A stretch of DNA of 64,000 bases. Source: Sporocytophaga sp. (lineage in GTDB: Bacteria; Bacteroidota; Bacteroidia; Cytophagales; Cytophagaceae). Shown here in pieces: positions 17,168 to 26,328 of this stretch. The notes below the pieces were generated by a model. The model had not been told where the DNA came from and ran no database searches. It saw only the letters and a program-made list of their open reading frames with translations. A program made the position numbers and the translations under genes. Position 1 is the stretch's first letter. Each line of letters opens with the position of its first letter. Location of the stretch: assembly GCA_024707265.1 (NCBI GenBank), contig JANQAB010000004.1, positions 248,001 to 312,000 of the forward strand. Direction: 5' to 3'.

Positions 17168-17207
17168 GATAGGTAATCTGAAGATGTTGTTGGTCAGGAA
17201 TGAGTTA

Positions 17208-17855
17208 TCAGATTTGATACAAATGCACCTCTTGGGCATTTGAATTAAGCATTATAAGATCACTGGTATCTCCCAGAACTTCATCGATAAGGCCATAGGA
17301 TTTTGCTTCAAGGGCATTAAGGTACTTATCTCTTAAAAAGAAACTTTCTATTTCCTGCCAGCTATGACCCGTGTTGTTCCCAATAATATGGAATAACTGC
17401 GCCTGAATTCGTTCCTGTTCTCGTGTAGAGATCCTGACATCTTCTGTATAACCTTTCGCACCGCCGCTTGTAGGATGCATATGAATAGTTGCATGTGGCA
17501 GTGCACATCTTTTGCCTTTGCTTCCTGAAGTAAGTAATGCTGTTGCCATACTTCCTGAAAATCCTACGCTAACCGTTGATACCGGGGCAGAAATCATTTT
17601 CATTGCATCATGGATGGCTAAACCTGCATATACGCTTCCACCTGGGCTATTGATATACATGTTGATCTGTTCATGCTGACTAAGGCTGTTCAGGTATAAC
17701 AACTGTGCAACAATAAGATTGGCAACCTGATCATCGATAGCTGTGCCCAGAAATATAATGCGTTCCTTTAGCAAAAGGCTGTATATGTCATATGCTCTTT
17801 CTCCATGGCTGTTGCTGTCAATGACCATAGGAATGACGTTTGCTTGTATTGTCAT
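17208..17855 (-). CDS. clpP: ClpP-type serine protease paralogue
   Basis: A 215-residue protein of the ClpP family, the barrel-shaped peptidase that degrades proteins fed by Clp ATPases. The catalytic triad is intact with canonical spacing: Ser102 in VGFSGSMA, His127 in HMHPT and Asp176 in FLRDKY. The usual GQAASMG around the serine is GFSGSMA here, and MIHQP is HMHPT, so it differs from the housekeeping ClpP consensus. No clpX or other Clp ATPase is adjacent. It is the last gene of an operon with an ECF sigma factor and an anti-sigma-like protein, nine bases after the latter. It probably serves regulated proteolysis in that stress pathway (inference). Confidence 0.92.
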   Translation of the reverse strand: MTIQANVIPMVIDSNSHGERAYDIYSLLLKERIIFLGTAIDDQVANLIVAQLLYLNSLSQHEQINMYINSPGGSVYAGLAIHDAMKMISAPVSTVSVGFSGSMATALLTSGSKGKRCALPHATIHMHPTSGGAKGYTEDVRISTREQERIQAQLFHIIGNNTGHSWQEIESFFLRDKYLNALEAKSYGLIDEVLGDTSDLIMLNSNAQEVHLYQI

Positions 17856-17864
17856 AACGGAAGA

Positions 17865-18137
17865 TTAAGATTTAGTAAATAAGTTAAAGATCCTTTGGCG
17901 GAAGGTTTTGTGTTCAGGAGCAGTAAATAATTTGTCGTGTACTGCTTCAATTTCCGTTTTCAGTTGTTTACGGCTATATTTTTTTACCAGATCATAAATC
18001 TGTTTCTGCTCAATTACTTTTTCCTGCAGCTCAGGTTGTAGTAGCATTCTAGCATCGAATACCAGTCTGCATTCAGGTGGAGAATATTCTAAAAGATATT
18101 CTTCTATTTCCCTGATTTCATTCAATGAAGTCCTCAT
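17865..18137 (-). CDS. Small anti-sigma-like protein
   Basis: A 90-residue, helical, charged protein without membrane segments. Its first half (EIEEYLLEYSPPECRLVFDARMLLQPELQEKV) follows the pattern of the cytoplasmic part of Bacteroidota anti-sigma factors (I-E-x-Y-L ... S-P-E ... F-E-x-x-L ... D-P-E-L). The trans-membrane and periplasmic parts are missing. It overlaps the end of the ECF sigma gene by 20 bases and precedes clpP by nine, so the three are translated as a unit. It may hold the sigma factor and be removed by the adjacent protease; this is inferred from position and pattern only. Confidence 0.7.
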   Translation of the reverse strand: MRTSLNEIREIEEYLLEYSPPECRLVFDARMLLQPELQEKVIEQKQIYDLVKKYSRKQLKTEIEAVHDKLFTAPEHKTFRQRIFNLFTKS

Positions 18138-18657
18138 ATGCCAAAGATTTTTCTTTAACTGTTTCTCTTATTTTTTCAATACACTTATACTTCTGCACTG
18201 TAGCAGATCTCGTTCCTGAATAACCAAAGTGTTGTGCTATTTCAGAGATAGACGCCTTATAATAGTAAAATGCTCTCAGCATATCCATGCACTTTTGTCC
18301 TGCAGTTTCCAAAAGACGCATGATTTTATCTGAGGAAAGGTTTGTTTCCGTTATTTCTGGTTCTGATAAAGCATTTTCAATTGTATCATTGTTTTCGTTG
18401 CTTTCAAGTTTTCTGCACCAAAGATGTTTAGCAATTCCCAGGATGTAAGCTTTTTCATTATTGATATGGGAATAGGAGCCAGAGACCAGCTTTTCGTAAT
18501 AAATAATCAAAGCATCCTGGAATATGTCTTTAGCCTTTTCATAATTGCCTCCTTTTCTGCTGATATACCTTGCAACTGCCGGAAAGGCCTTTTTATAAAG
18601 TTCCATAAAAAGCAACTGCTTTTCCTGGAAATCCTTTAAAACTGATATTTCTGACAT
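18118..18657 (-). CDS. ECF-type RNA polymerase sigma factor
   Basis: A 179-residue sigma-70 family protein with only regions 2 and 4. Region 2 is seen at residues about 20-85 (AVARYISRKGGNYEKAKDIFQDALIIYY, then a core-binding helix with the AYILGIAKHLW segment). Region 4 lies at about 105-170 with the HTH (KASISEIAQHFGYSGTRSATVQ). It heads the operon with the anti-sigma-like protein and clpP. The 390-base upstream region is AT-rich and contains two related words (ATTATCACC at 18698 and 18785), possible sites for autoregulation. Confidence 0.88.
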   Translation of the reverse strand: MSEISVLKDFQEKQLLFMELYKKAFPAVARYISRKGGNYEKAKDIFQDALIIYYEKLVSGSYSHINNEKAYILGIAKHLWCRKLESNENNDTIENALSEPEITETNLSSDKIMRLLETAGQKCMDMLRAFYYYKASISEIAQHFGYSGTRSATVQKYKCIEKIRETVKEKSLAYEDFIE

Positions 18658-19050
18658 AGTTTTGATTTTTATTATATAAGTGCAATGTACGATTCAATTA
18701 TCACCCGAAACGGAAATATTTTTTTATTCAACACTAAATGTGCTTTGGTAATAAAACGTGTCGGAGGAATTTTTGGTACTTCTGATTATCACCTAAAGTG
18801 AATGAATCAGCTCATCCAAAGGTAAAAACAAGTGATCTTCGATAATCTTTTTAGATAAAAGTCATTGAGAGGATGAAAGTTCCTTTTTCAAATTTTTATG
18901 ATTGAAAAGGGGATTATAGAAGAAGTTAAATCGATCCATGCGGAAATTTGTATGAATAACATTCCTATGTAATTGAAGTTTGTTAGGTGTATGCATTTGA
19001 GGGGCATATTAAACAATCAATTAAAGTATTCTGTAATCAATATTAATAGC
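18658..19050. other. Divergent intergenic region between the sigma operon and the ELWxxDGT gene
   Basis: About 390 AT-rich bases. ATTATCACCCGAAACGGAA (18698) and ATTATCACCTAAAGTGAA (18785) are imperfect direct repeats 87 bases apart. No gene of credible length is seen. Confidence 0.35.
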
Positions 19051-21021
19051 ATGAAAAAAACAACTTGCAATGTGACCTTAATGATTATACTATTTATAAG
19101 TATATCACTTATCAAAAGCTCTTTTGCTCAGCCTGTATTTATGAAGGTTATTCCAGGTGCCAGCAAGAATTTTACAAATTTTGAAGGTAGACTTTTTTTT
19201 ACAAGCAATGATTCTCTCTGGATTTCAGATGGAACAACTGAGGGAACCAGGTTTATAAAGAAAACGGATGAGCCTTTTTTAGAAATTATAAATATCCCGT
19301 TTGGGGCCTTTATCTTTTTTACAACACAGCAGTCTGATGGGCTGAAAGCCTTATGGAAGACGAATGGAACAGGTACTAATACTGTTAAGATTGCAGCATA
19401 TCCCTATATCCGACCTATTATGAGTTACAATAATGATTTATTACTTGCTATAGATGACGGTGTTCGGGGAATGGAACTTTGGAAACTTGATCGCTTCGAT
19501 AACTTGTCTATAGTAAAAGATGTAGCGCCAGGGGCTGAAACAGGATTGAAAAGCTTTCCTGAATTGTCTGATGGAAAGCTATATTTTATCGGATATGGAG
19601 GGCCTGATGATGGAGATCTCTGGACAACTGACGGGACAGAAGCCGGAACAACTCTTGTTTTGGACTTGCCGGAATCAGTGTCAGCTTGGCAACTTACAGA
19701 TGTCAATGGCACATTGTTTTTTTTGGATGGTGATCGGTGTGAAGAATATAACAGAATAGTAAATCTATGGAAGACAGACAAAACAACAGAAGGAACAATT
19801 CTGGTAAGGTCGTTTAATAAATGTGAAATAAATCAGGACTTAGGAAATTTCATTGCATACAAGGGAAAACTCTACTTTCTTCTCCTGGAAGATGATGGAC
19901 TTAGATCCTATTTGTATTCAAGTGATGGAACTGTTAATGGTACAAAGGAAATCACTATATTGGAGCATGATGCATGGGTGTATCCTTTTGAAATAGTGAA
20001 CGATCAGATTCTGATCACATATGAGGGGAATAATGCTTTTCCTGGTCCGCTGATAAAGTATGATGGAGCATCTCCTGGGCCAATTATTTTTCATCCATTT
20101 TTTAACTATTTCTATGATATGGATCATTCATCTAATGGAAGCACTTTATTTTTTATTGATAATTCCAGAGATCCCGATGATCTATCGGCGGAAGATGAGT
20201 TTTACCAGACCGACTTGAATAAAGAAAATACAAGGTCATTAAAAGAGATATTCGGAATATCTTTTGCCAATACAAGGAATATCAGTGCTTCAATAGGACA
20301 GCCGGAAGTTTATTTTACAACTCGTAAAAAGAATTCGACTGAGCCATTAAAATTATGGTTTTACAATTCTATAAAGCCTTCAGATAATGCTCCATATTTC
20401 ACTCTGGTAAATGCAGACACTGATCAGGACATAAGCTGGTTAAAGGATGGAGATAATATTTTAATGAATCAAACTCCTCATGTAAACATCAGATACAATG
20501 ATACAGGTACTTATGCAAGTGTGGTATTTAAGTTGAATGGAAATGTGTACCGAACTGAAAATGCCTGGCCATATACATTGGCAGGATACGCTAATTCTAC
20601 TTATACTTCATGGCTTATAAGTGAGGGTGACTATGAACTTACAGCTACACCATATTCATTGCCGGACGGTGCAGGTACAGCAGGAACACCTTTGACCATC
20701 AATTTTAAGGTGATAGAAACGGCAGATGTTTTGAGTGTAGCACATGATATAAAGCAAGAGAGCATAACATTGGAGGTATATCCCAATCCATCATTTGAAA
20801 GTTTTACATTTTCGCTAGAGAGCAAGGAGTCCGGTGCTGCCAAAGCTGAAATATTCCGATTAGATGGGAGCAGGATAGAAACCATTCTGGATGCTCACAC
20901 CTCTGCAGGAGATATGGTTCAATTCACATGGAACAGTAAGAACCTTCCTCAGGGAGTTTATCTTTGTAAGTATAGCTCCGGTAAGATGCAATTGGTAAAG
21001 AGGCTTATGTTAAATAGGTAG
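19051..21021 (+). CDS. ELWxxDGT-repeat secreted protein with T9SS sorting domain
   Basis: A 656-residue exported protein. The signal peptide ends at KSSFAQ. The body carries at least six repeats of the ELWxxDGT type (LWISDGTTEGT, LWKTNGTG, DLWTTDGTEAGT, NLWKTDKTTEGT, LYSSDGTVNGT), which fold as a beta-propeller-like structure. The last 80 residues are a T9SS type A sorting domain starting at VYPNPSFESF and ending QGVYLCKYSSGKMQLVKRLM. It is therefore exported through the outer membrane and probably attached to the cell surface. ATG 19051 was chosen because it starts the signal peptide; an upstream frame extension at 18973 adds residues with no signal character. Confidence 0.88.
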   Translation: MKKTTCNVTLMIILFISISLIKSSFAQPVFMKVIPGASKNFTNFEGRLFFTSNDSLWISDGTTEGTRFIKKTDEPFLEIINIPFGAFIFFTTQQSDGLKALWKTNGTGTNTVKIAAYPYIRPIMSYNNDLLLAIDDGVRGMELWKLDRFDNLSIVKDVAPGAETGLKSFPELSDGKLYFIGYGGPDDGDLWTTDGTEAGTTLVLDLPESVSAWQLTDVNGTLFFLDGDRCEEYNRIVNLWKTDKTTEGTILVRSFNKCEINQDLGNFIAYKGKLYFLLLEDDGLRSYLYSSDGTVNGTKEITILEHDAWVYPFEIVNDQILITYEGNNAFPGPLIKYDGASPGPIIFHPFFNYFYDMDHSSNGSTLFFIDNSRDPDDLSAEDEFYQTDLNKENTRSLKEIFGISFANTRNISASIGQPEVYFTTRKKNSTEPLKLWFYNSIKPSDNAPYFTLVNADTDQDISWLKDGDNILMNQTPHVNIRYNDTGTYASVVFKLNGNVYRTENAWPYTLAGYANSTYTSWLISEGDYELTATPYSLPDGAGTAGTPLTINFKVIETADVLSVAHDIKQESITLEVYPNPSFESFTFSLESKESGAAKAEIFRLDGSRIETILDAHTSAGDMVQFTWNSKNLPQGVYLCKYSSGKMQLVKRLMLNR

Positions 21022-21047
21022 CTATAGTTAATTAACAATAATTGTAT

Positions 21048-21083
21048 AAAAAAGGAGTCTGTTTCAAAACAAGCTCCTTTTTT
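21048..21083 (+). terminator. Terminator after the ELWxxDGT gene
   Basis: AAAAAAGGAG at 21048-21057 pairs with CTCCTTTTTT at 21074-21083, with extra pairing in the loop (GTTT with AAAC). Confidence 0.8.
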
Positions 21084-21144
21084 ATTTTAATCTATATAGA
21101 TTGTGAAAATGTTCTTCTTCAAAATCAGGTAAACATTATACAAT

Positions 21145-21182
21145 TAATGTCCTCAAACGCTTTCATTTTTTTGAGGACATTA
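21145..21182 (-). terminator. Terminator of the BASS transporter gene
   Basis: TAATGTCCTCAAA at 21145-21157 pairs exactly with TTTGAGGACATTA at 21170-21182, just beyond the minus-strand stop at 21196. Confidence 0.8.
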
Positions 21183-21195
21183 GAGAAATAAACTA

Positions 21196-22080
21196 TTAAG
21201 CCAGTTGCTTTTCTTCTGATCTTCTTTTAATGACAGCAATAAATATGCCTGCAGTGATAAACATTATAATGCTATAAACGGCTGCAGGGATAGCCATGGT
21301 AGAGTTATTAAGCATTAGCGGACTGCTTGCAATTGCTATAGCAAGGGTTCCGTTTTGGATGCTGGTTTCTATGCTAATTGTAATGCGTTGCTGAGCAGAT
21401 AGATTTAATAACTGTGGAATAAAATATCCTAAAGTCATCCCAGATATATTAAGCATGAATGCAGCTGGTCCTGCAATTGAGAAAAATCCAATAACTTGAT
21501 TACGTTCTTTTAATATTGCGGCTAGGATAATTAATACAAGAAAGATCGCAGACATAATTTTTACTGGCTTCTGTGCCTTATTGGCAAACGCTTCGTTTTT
21601 TGCCCTAATTATCATTCCAATAGATGCAGGAATGATTGTTACCGTAAAGATTTTAATTATTGAGGAAGCTACATCCAATTGAATAGATTGTCCTTCTCCC
21701 AGGTATAGTTCAATTGCAATATTAACCATTATAGGTATGGTAAATATTTTAACGATACTGGATATTGCAGTCAGAGAAATACAGAGTGCCGTATCTCCAT
21801 TTCCAATATGGGTAAGTAAATTAGATGTCGGGCCTCCAGGGCACATAGCTAGAATTATTAGCCCTATTGCAAGTTCAGGTGATTCTTTAAGCATGAGGGC
21901 AGCTATTCCGAAACCTAGCAATGGTAATAAAATTAATTGGGTGAATGACCCGACGACCATCGCTTTAGGGTTTGCTAATATTCTTTTAAAGTCGGCAGGT
22001 GTAAGGGATAAGCCTAATCCTAGCATGATAATGGCTAATGCCAATGGCAAAAATACAGTAGATATAATGTTTGATTCCAT
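21196..22080 (-). CDS. Bile acid:sodium symporter (BASS) family transporter
   Basis: A 294-residue protein with about nine to ten membrane helices. Family signatures are visible: MLGLGLSLTPADFKRIL at the N-terminus, GLIILAMCPGGPTSNLLTHIGNGDTALC in the first half (the sodium-binding crossover) and ISIETSIQNGTLAIAIA in the second (the E-x-x-x-Q-N crossover). Members move bile-acid-like or other organic anions with sodium. In bacteria without bile-acid exposure the substrate is usually unknown. Single gene with its own terminator. Confidence 0.9.
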   Translation of the reverse strand: MESNIISTVFLPLALAIIMLGLGLSLTPADFKRILANPKAMVVGSFTQLILLPLLGFGIAALMLKESPELAIGLIILAMCPGGPTSNLLTHIGNGDTALCISLTAISSIVKIFTIPIMVNIAIELYLGEGQSIQLDVASSIIKIFTVTIIPASIGMIIRAKNEAFANKAQKPVKIMSAIFLVLIILAAILKERNQVIGFFSIAGPAAFMLNISGMTLGYFIPQLLNLSAQQRITISIETSIQNGTLAIAIASSPLMLNNSTMAIPAAVYSIIMFITAGIFIAVIKRRSEEKQLA

Positions 22081-22528
22081 ATAATAGTTGTTTTGACGAT
22101 CCGAAAGGTAAAAAAATATTCTTATATTCTATTAAAAGATGAATTATTTGTAAGGTGCAATTTATTGCATTTCAGTAAGTTTTGGTTCGTTCGCCATTGG
22201 TCGAATGACGTATGTGAATTTTCCTGTGAGATTTTTTGATGTATAATTTTAACCTTCTTAAATTATTTCAATGGCATTTCTTCAGATATTTTGTGGCCTT
22301 AATTAATTAAAGACGATTAGTTGTTTAAGAGATCTGATATATTGAAGAAATTTTATACTTATAAAGTAAGCAGTAGTTCTTATAGGGAAAGAACTGAATG
22401 AATTCCCAATTCAACAAACATTACCATGAACAATTGAATTATAGTGTTACCCCATAATGACGGGTTTACTGAACCAGTCAAATGTAACGGGGAGATATAA
22501 GAACCTAACCATCTAACCATCTAACCAA
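22081..22528. other. Intergenic region upstream of the cupin gene
   Basis: About 450 bases with no credible gene. Near the end there is a triple repeat at 22505-22527. The rest is AT-rich. It probably holds the two divergent promoters (BASS and cupin genes). Confidence 0.35.
22505..22527 (+). repeat. Three 8-base tandem repeats (CTAACCAT) just before the cupin start codon
   Basis: CTAACCAT, CTAACCAT, CTAACCA run from 22505 to 22527 and end one base before the ATG at 22529. This is where a ribosome-binding site would lie. A change in repeat number would change spacing to upstream signals by 8 bases. Confidence 0.6.
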
Positions 22529-22921
22529 ATGAATATTTCTAACATAGAAAATAAATTAAAGAGCCTCCCTAAAGATGAAGAATTAGGTGTAGAACTAGCC
22601 CTTCTGACAGGAGATGAAAAGATGTCTTTGTTTGCTATTGAGCTTCGTAAAGGAGAATTTATTCATGCTCATTATCACAAGGAAGATATTGAAACTTATT
22701 TTATTCTGAACGGAGAAGGAGTGGTGTTCTTGGGAACAAAGGCCGGGGATGGTGTAATATGGGAAAGTGAAGATAAAGTGAATAAGGGAGATTCCTTTAC
22801 CATATACCCACATCAGGTGCATAAGTTTAAGAATCTTTCGGATGAAAAACTGAGAATTATTGCAACAGCCCCATTAAGCCATAGTGAGGAAGATCGTTAT
22901 TTTGTCAATGATAAAGACTAA
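22529..22921 (+). CDS. Cupin-domain protein
   Basis: A 130-residue single-domain cupin. Motif 1 is clear: FIHAHYHKEDIETYFILNGE, with the two His, a further His and the Glu that bind a metal. Motif 2 is GDSFTIYPHQVHKFKN, giving the last metal ligand. Small single-domain cupins are sugar-binding, isomerase or dioxygenase-like proteins; this one cannot be placed. It is a single-gene unit. Confidence 0.85.
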   Translation: MNISNIENKLKSLPKDEELGVELALLTGDEKMSLFAIELRKGEFIHAHYHKEDIETYFILNGEGVVFLGTKAGDGVIWESEDKVNKGDSFTIYPHQVHKFKNLSDEKLRIIATAPLSHSEEDRYFVNDKD

Positions 22922-23420
22922 TAACTTATTGAAAGCTATAAAATCTTTTTGTCTTCATAGTGAAATGAAACACGCAGTGCGAACTCAGACATGGTGTTGA
23001 AATAAAAAGTGAGCCTGGCGTATTAAAGTGCTCATTCTTTTTTATTCAGTAGGTCCTCTGTTTATGTTTGATTGGTAGATAAGTTAATCAGGAAGATCTT
23101 TTATAAAGATCGCATAAACTTTGTATTTATTACTTTGGTAAGAGTATTGATCAAATTGAAGAAAGATTGGTGTTGCAATAAAATATCGGATTTCTGATTC
23201 TGATAATGAGATTTTTAATTATAGTAAAATAATATTAGTCTTTATGTAATTTCGCTCACTGATCCTTTTTGAATTATTTTTAGCAGTTTAAATTATTAAT
23301 CTGAAGCGAAATCTTACTTAGAATTTATTGCATAGTGCTTTCCATGATGTGGAAATCCCTTATTTTCTTATTGTTTTGCCGTTTGAAATATAATCTTTCA
23401 GACGAAAAATAAGATTTCCT
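22922..23420. other. Intergenic region upstream of the propeller kinase
   Basis: About 500 bases. It holds a weak terminator for the cupin gene at 23007-23043; the remainder is AT-rich with no gene or clear regulatory motif. Confidence 0.35.
23007..23043 (+). terminator. Weak terminator after the cupin gene
   Basis: AAGTGAGC at 23007-23014 pairs imperfectly with GCTCATT starting at 23030, followed by CTTTTTT. Confidence 0.45.
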
Positions 23421-26318
23421 TTGAGATCCGTATTAATTTTATGTTCAATTTTACTTATTACATTTTGGTCATACGCACAATACCCTCAGTATCTTGCTTA
23501 TGATAATGAAAGCGGTTTGCCTTCTAATGAAGTGTATAGTATCCTTCAGGATCAGAAGGGATTCATTTGGCTGGGCTGTGGGGCAGGTTTGTATAAGTTT
23601 GACGGCATCCGTTATACTCCTTATCGTTCAAGCTTACAACGATCGCGCTCTGTTACAGGATTAACATTATCTTCCTCAGGGATACTTTACTGTTTTAATT
23701 TTAAATCTCAGACATTTTATATTGAAGGAGATAGTCTTAAAGACCTTCCCAATCCGGGGCTTACAGATATCATCAACCTGACCTCTGATACCAAGGGTAA
23801 TATATATGCAAGCCATTTGGATGGAATTTCCGCATATAATGAAAAGGATAAGAAGTGGAAGCTTATATATCGGTCGGATAAAACCTCTCAACAGGATAAG
23901 AACCGCCCTGTTGCCAAAGCTTCCAGAATATCCGGGCAAGATGAACTGTTTTTTATTAGTCCTGAAGGTATAGGTAAACTGGATTACAGCGGTGTACAAT
24001 TATTTGAACACGCATATTTTAATACTGCATCTCCCAGAAAACATGACCTGATAGTTTATCATGATACTCTGTGGATATTTTCCAAGGATGGTAATAATAT
24101 CTATCAGTATTCCGGTGATACTTTGAAAGTTCTGCAGTCGAAAAAAATATGTTCGTTGCTGTATAACAGAAAAATCAATAGTGTAAGAGATTTAAATGAT
24201 GGAAAATTATGGATATGCACGTATAAGGGAATAATCAGCTATGATGTTGCAAAAGATTCTGTTACTATATATTATCCTGAAATAGCATTTTCTGATTGTA
24301 TACTGGACAAGGAAGGGAATTACTGGTTTACTACATTACAGGAAGGACTATTAAGGGTTCCCAATCTCAGCTCTCTTGTCTGGAACAAGGAATACGGTTT
24401 ATTCTCAAATGACCGGTTATCCAGGATTGTAACGGATAGCAAGAACATCTATTTTACTTCAACTAGTGGGATGCTGGGACAGTTAAACGCTTTTAATCAT
24501 ACATTAAAAACGTATAACACAGGCATCAGCGCTGACATTCAAAGTCTGGATTTCGATCATGAGGAACAAACACTTTGGTTCAATCAAAACAATAACATGT
24601 TTGGACTAAAGGATGAAAAATTAAAATCAAGCATAAACCGGATTGAAGCTGTGAAAGCCAGATGCAGGATAGGCGACGATATATTCCTTGCAAGCTCACA
24701 TGGAACATATTTAAATAATCAGCTTCTTCATAACTCTTGGGCAAGAGATTTTGTGTATGCCCCAAATCCCGGACACCTATGGGTCGCTACTAATGATGGT
24801 TTGCTACAGCTTGTTGAAAATGGCGGAAAATGGGTTTTGAATGATACGCTTTTAGCTGGCCGTCAAGTGCTGGCAATTGATGCGGATACTATTCATCAAC
24901 AACTTTTTCTTATTACTTTTAACGGTTCTGTGTATCAAATCGGCAATGATAAGTCTGCCCGTTTCATAGGACAATTGCCTCAAGGAGTATTAGCAGTAAA
25001 ATTCAGGTACTACGAAAATTGTCTGTATGTTGCGACCAACCAGGGACTATGGCTATTTGATTTAAACTTTCTTCAATGGAAGCAACTTAACGCACTATCA
25101 GGAATTGCATCTGATAATATTCAGGATCTTGTAATAGTCAATGATATCATCTGGTTTTGCACAGGTAAGGGCCTTCAGATGATGCCTATTGGGGAGGAGA
25201 ATAAAAGCAGCCTTGAAACATCAGCAAAAGTATACCTTAAAAAAGTAAGTATAGATGAGGAGGTTTCTTCAGACTATTTAAATCTGAAGTTAAAATTCGG
25301 ACAAACACTTGTCTTATATCCTGAAGCAGTGCTATACATGTGTCAGGGTAAATTTCAGTATGCCTATCGTATAAAGAACATTGACACATCCTGGGTGACT
25401 CTACCTGGAAATATCAGCAAAATTGAGTTGCAGAATATTCCTTTCGGATCTTTTATTATCGAATTGAAAGTACTTGATTGTATTGGCAATATTCCATCCG
25501 AGGAAATAGTTCTTCAAGGATATATAAAGCCGCCCTTCTGGAAAACCTGGTGGTTTACAATGCTCTTGTTTGTGATTTTTTCTATAGGAGCAATACTGTT
25601 TTTAAAATACAGAATACAACAACTTAAGCGCCGGCAGCAGAAGGAAATTGAGCGCATACGTCTTGAAAATGAATTGCGTGTTGCTCAGCAGAGTGCCTTG
25701 ATATCTCAGATGAATCCGCACTTTATATTTAATGTGCTAAACTCAATCAAAAGTTATATCTATCGAAATGATAAAGAAAAGGCATTGGTTTATCTGGATG
25801 ACTTTTCTCATTTGGTGCGTACGGTATTAGAGATGAGTAGTGTTCAGTATACATCGCTTGGAAATGAATTGAAAATTTTACGGCTCTATATAGATTTAGA
25901 AGCCATGATGGTGGCAGATGATTTTACCTGTTTGTTTGATGTTGACGAGAGCCTGGATTTAAATTATTTAAAGGTTCCGACCCTGCTTTTACAGCCATTT
26001 ATAGAAAACTCTTTCAAGCATGGTTTCAGGACAAAAAAAGGATCTAAAAAACTAACTGTTTCAGTAGTACATATAGAAGATGATACACTTCTTATTCAGC
26101 TATCGGATAACGGAATAGGTCGAAAGAAAGCAGAAGAGCTCAAAAGTCAAAACCAATATAATAAGCAATCATTTGCTACCAGTGCAATTCAACATCGAAT
26201 AGATTTAATTAACAGAGAAGGATTTATGAATATAAATGTGGAAACAGAAGATCTACAGGATGAAGATGGAAGTGCGATGGGAACTAACATAAACATAACC
26301 TTTAAGTATAAACAATAA
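23421..26318 (+). CDS. Beta-propeller sensor histidine kinase of the LytS/YehU type
   Basis: A 965-residue sensor. The signal peptide ends near TFWSYAQ. Two-component-regulator propeller repeats fill the exported half (GFIWLGCGAGLYKFDG, LWICTYKGIISYD, LWVATNDGLLQL, LYVATNQGLWLFD, IWFCTGKGLQ). A Y_Y_Y-type domain follows (YAYRIKNIDTSWVTL), then one membrane helix (about residues 712-732) and a coiled coil. The His_kinase domain has the phospho-acceptor His767 in ISQMNPHFIFNVLNSIK, and the ATPase domain has PFIENSFKHGF and SDNGIGR. The start is TTG 23421: it is the only in-frame start that gives a signal peptide. The LytTR regulator follows after ten bases. Confidence 0.92.
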   Translation: MRSVLILCSILLITFWSYAQYPQYLAYDNESGLPSNEVYSILQDQKGFIWLGCGAGLYKFDGIRYTPYRSSLQRSRSVTGLTLSSSGILYCFNFKSQTFYIEGDSLKDLPNPGLTDIINLTSDTKGNIYASHLDGISAYNEKDKKWKLIYRSDKTSQQDKNRPVAKASRISGQDELFFISPEGIGKLDYSGVQLFEHAYFNTASPRKHDLIVYHDTLWIFSKDGNNIYQYSGDTLKVLQSKKICSLLYNRKINSVRDLNDGKLWICTYKGIISYDVAKDSVTIYYPEIAFSDCILDKEGNYWFTTLQEGLLRVPNLSSLVWNKEYGLFSNDRLSRIVTDSKNIYFTSTSGMLGQLNAFNHTLKTYNTGISADIQSLDFDHEEQTLWFNQNNNMFGLKDEKLKSSINRIEAVKARCRIGDDIFLASSHGTYLNNQLLHNSWARDFVYAPNPGHLWVATNDGLLQLVENGGKWVLNDTLLAGRQVLAIDADTIHQQLFLITFNGSVYQIGNDKSARFIGQLPQGVLAVKFRYYENCLYVATNQGLWLFDLNFLQWKQLNALSGIASDNIQDLVIVNDIIWFCTGKGLQMMPIGEENKSSLETSAKVYLKKVSIDEEVSSDYLNLKLKFGQTLVLYPEAVLYMCQGKFQYAYRIKNIDTSWVTLPGNISKIELQNIPFGSFIIELKVLDCIGNIPSEEIVLQGYIKPPFWKTWWFTMLLFVIFSIGAILFLKYRIQQLKRRQQKEIERIRLENELRVAQQSALISQMNPHFIFNVLNSIKSYIYRNDKEKALVYLDDFSHLVRTVLEMSSVQYTSLGNELKILRLYIDLEAMMVADDFTCLFDVDESLDLNYLKVPTLLLQPFIENSFKHGFRTKKGSKKLTVSVVHIEDDTLLIQLSDNGIGRKKAEELKSQNQYNKQSFATSAIQHRIDLINREGFMNINVETEDLQDEDGSAMGTNINITFKYKQ

Positions 26319-26328
26319 TTTTACAGTT

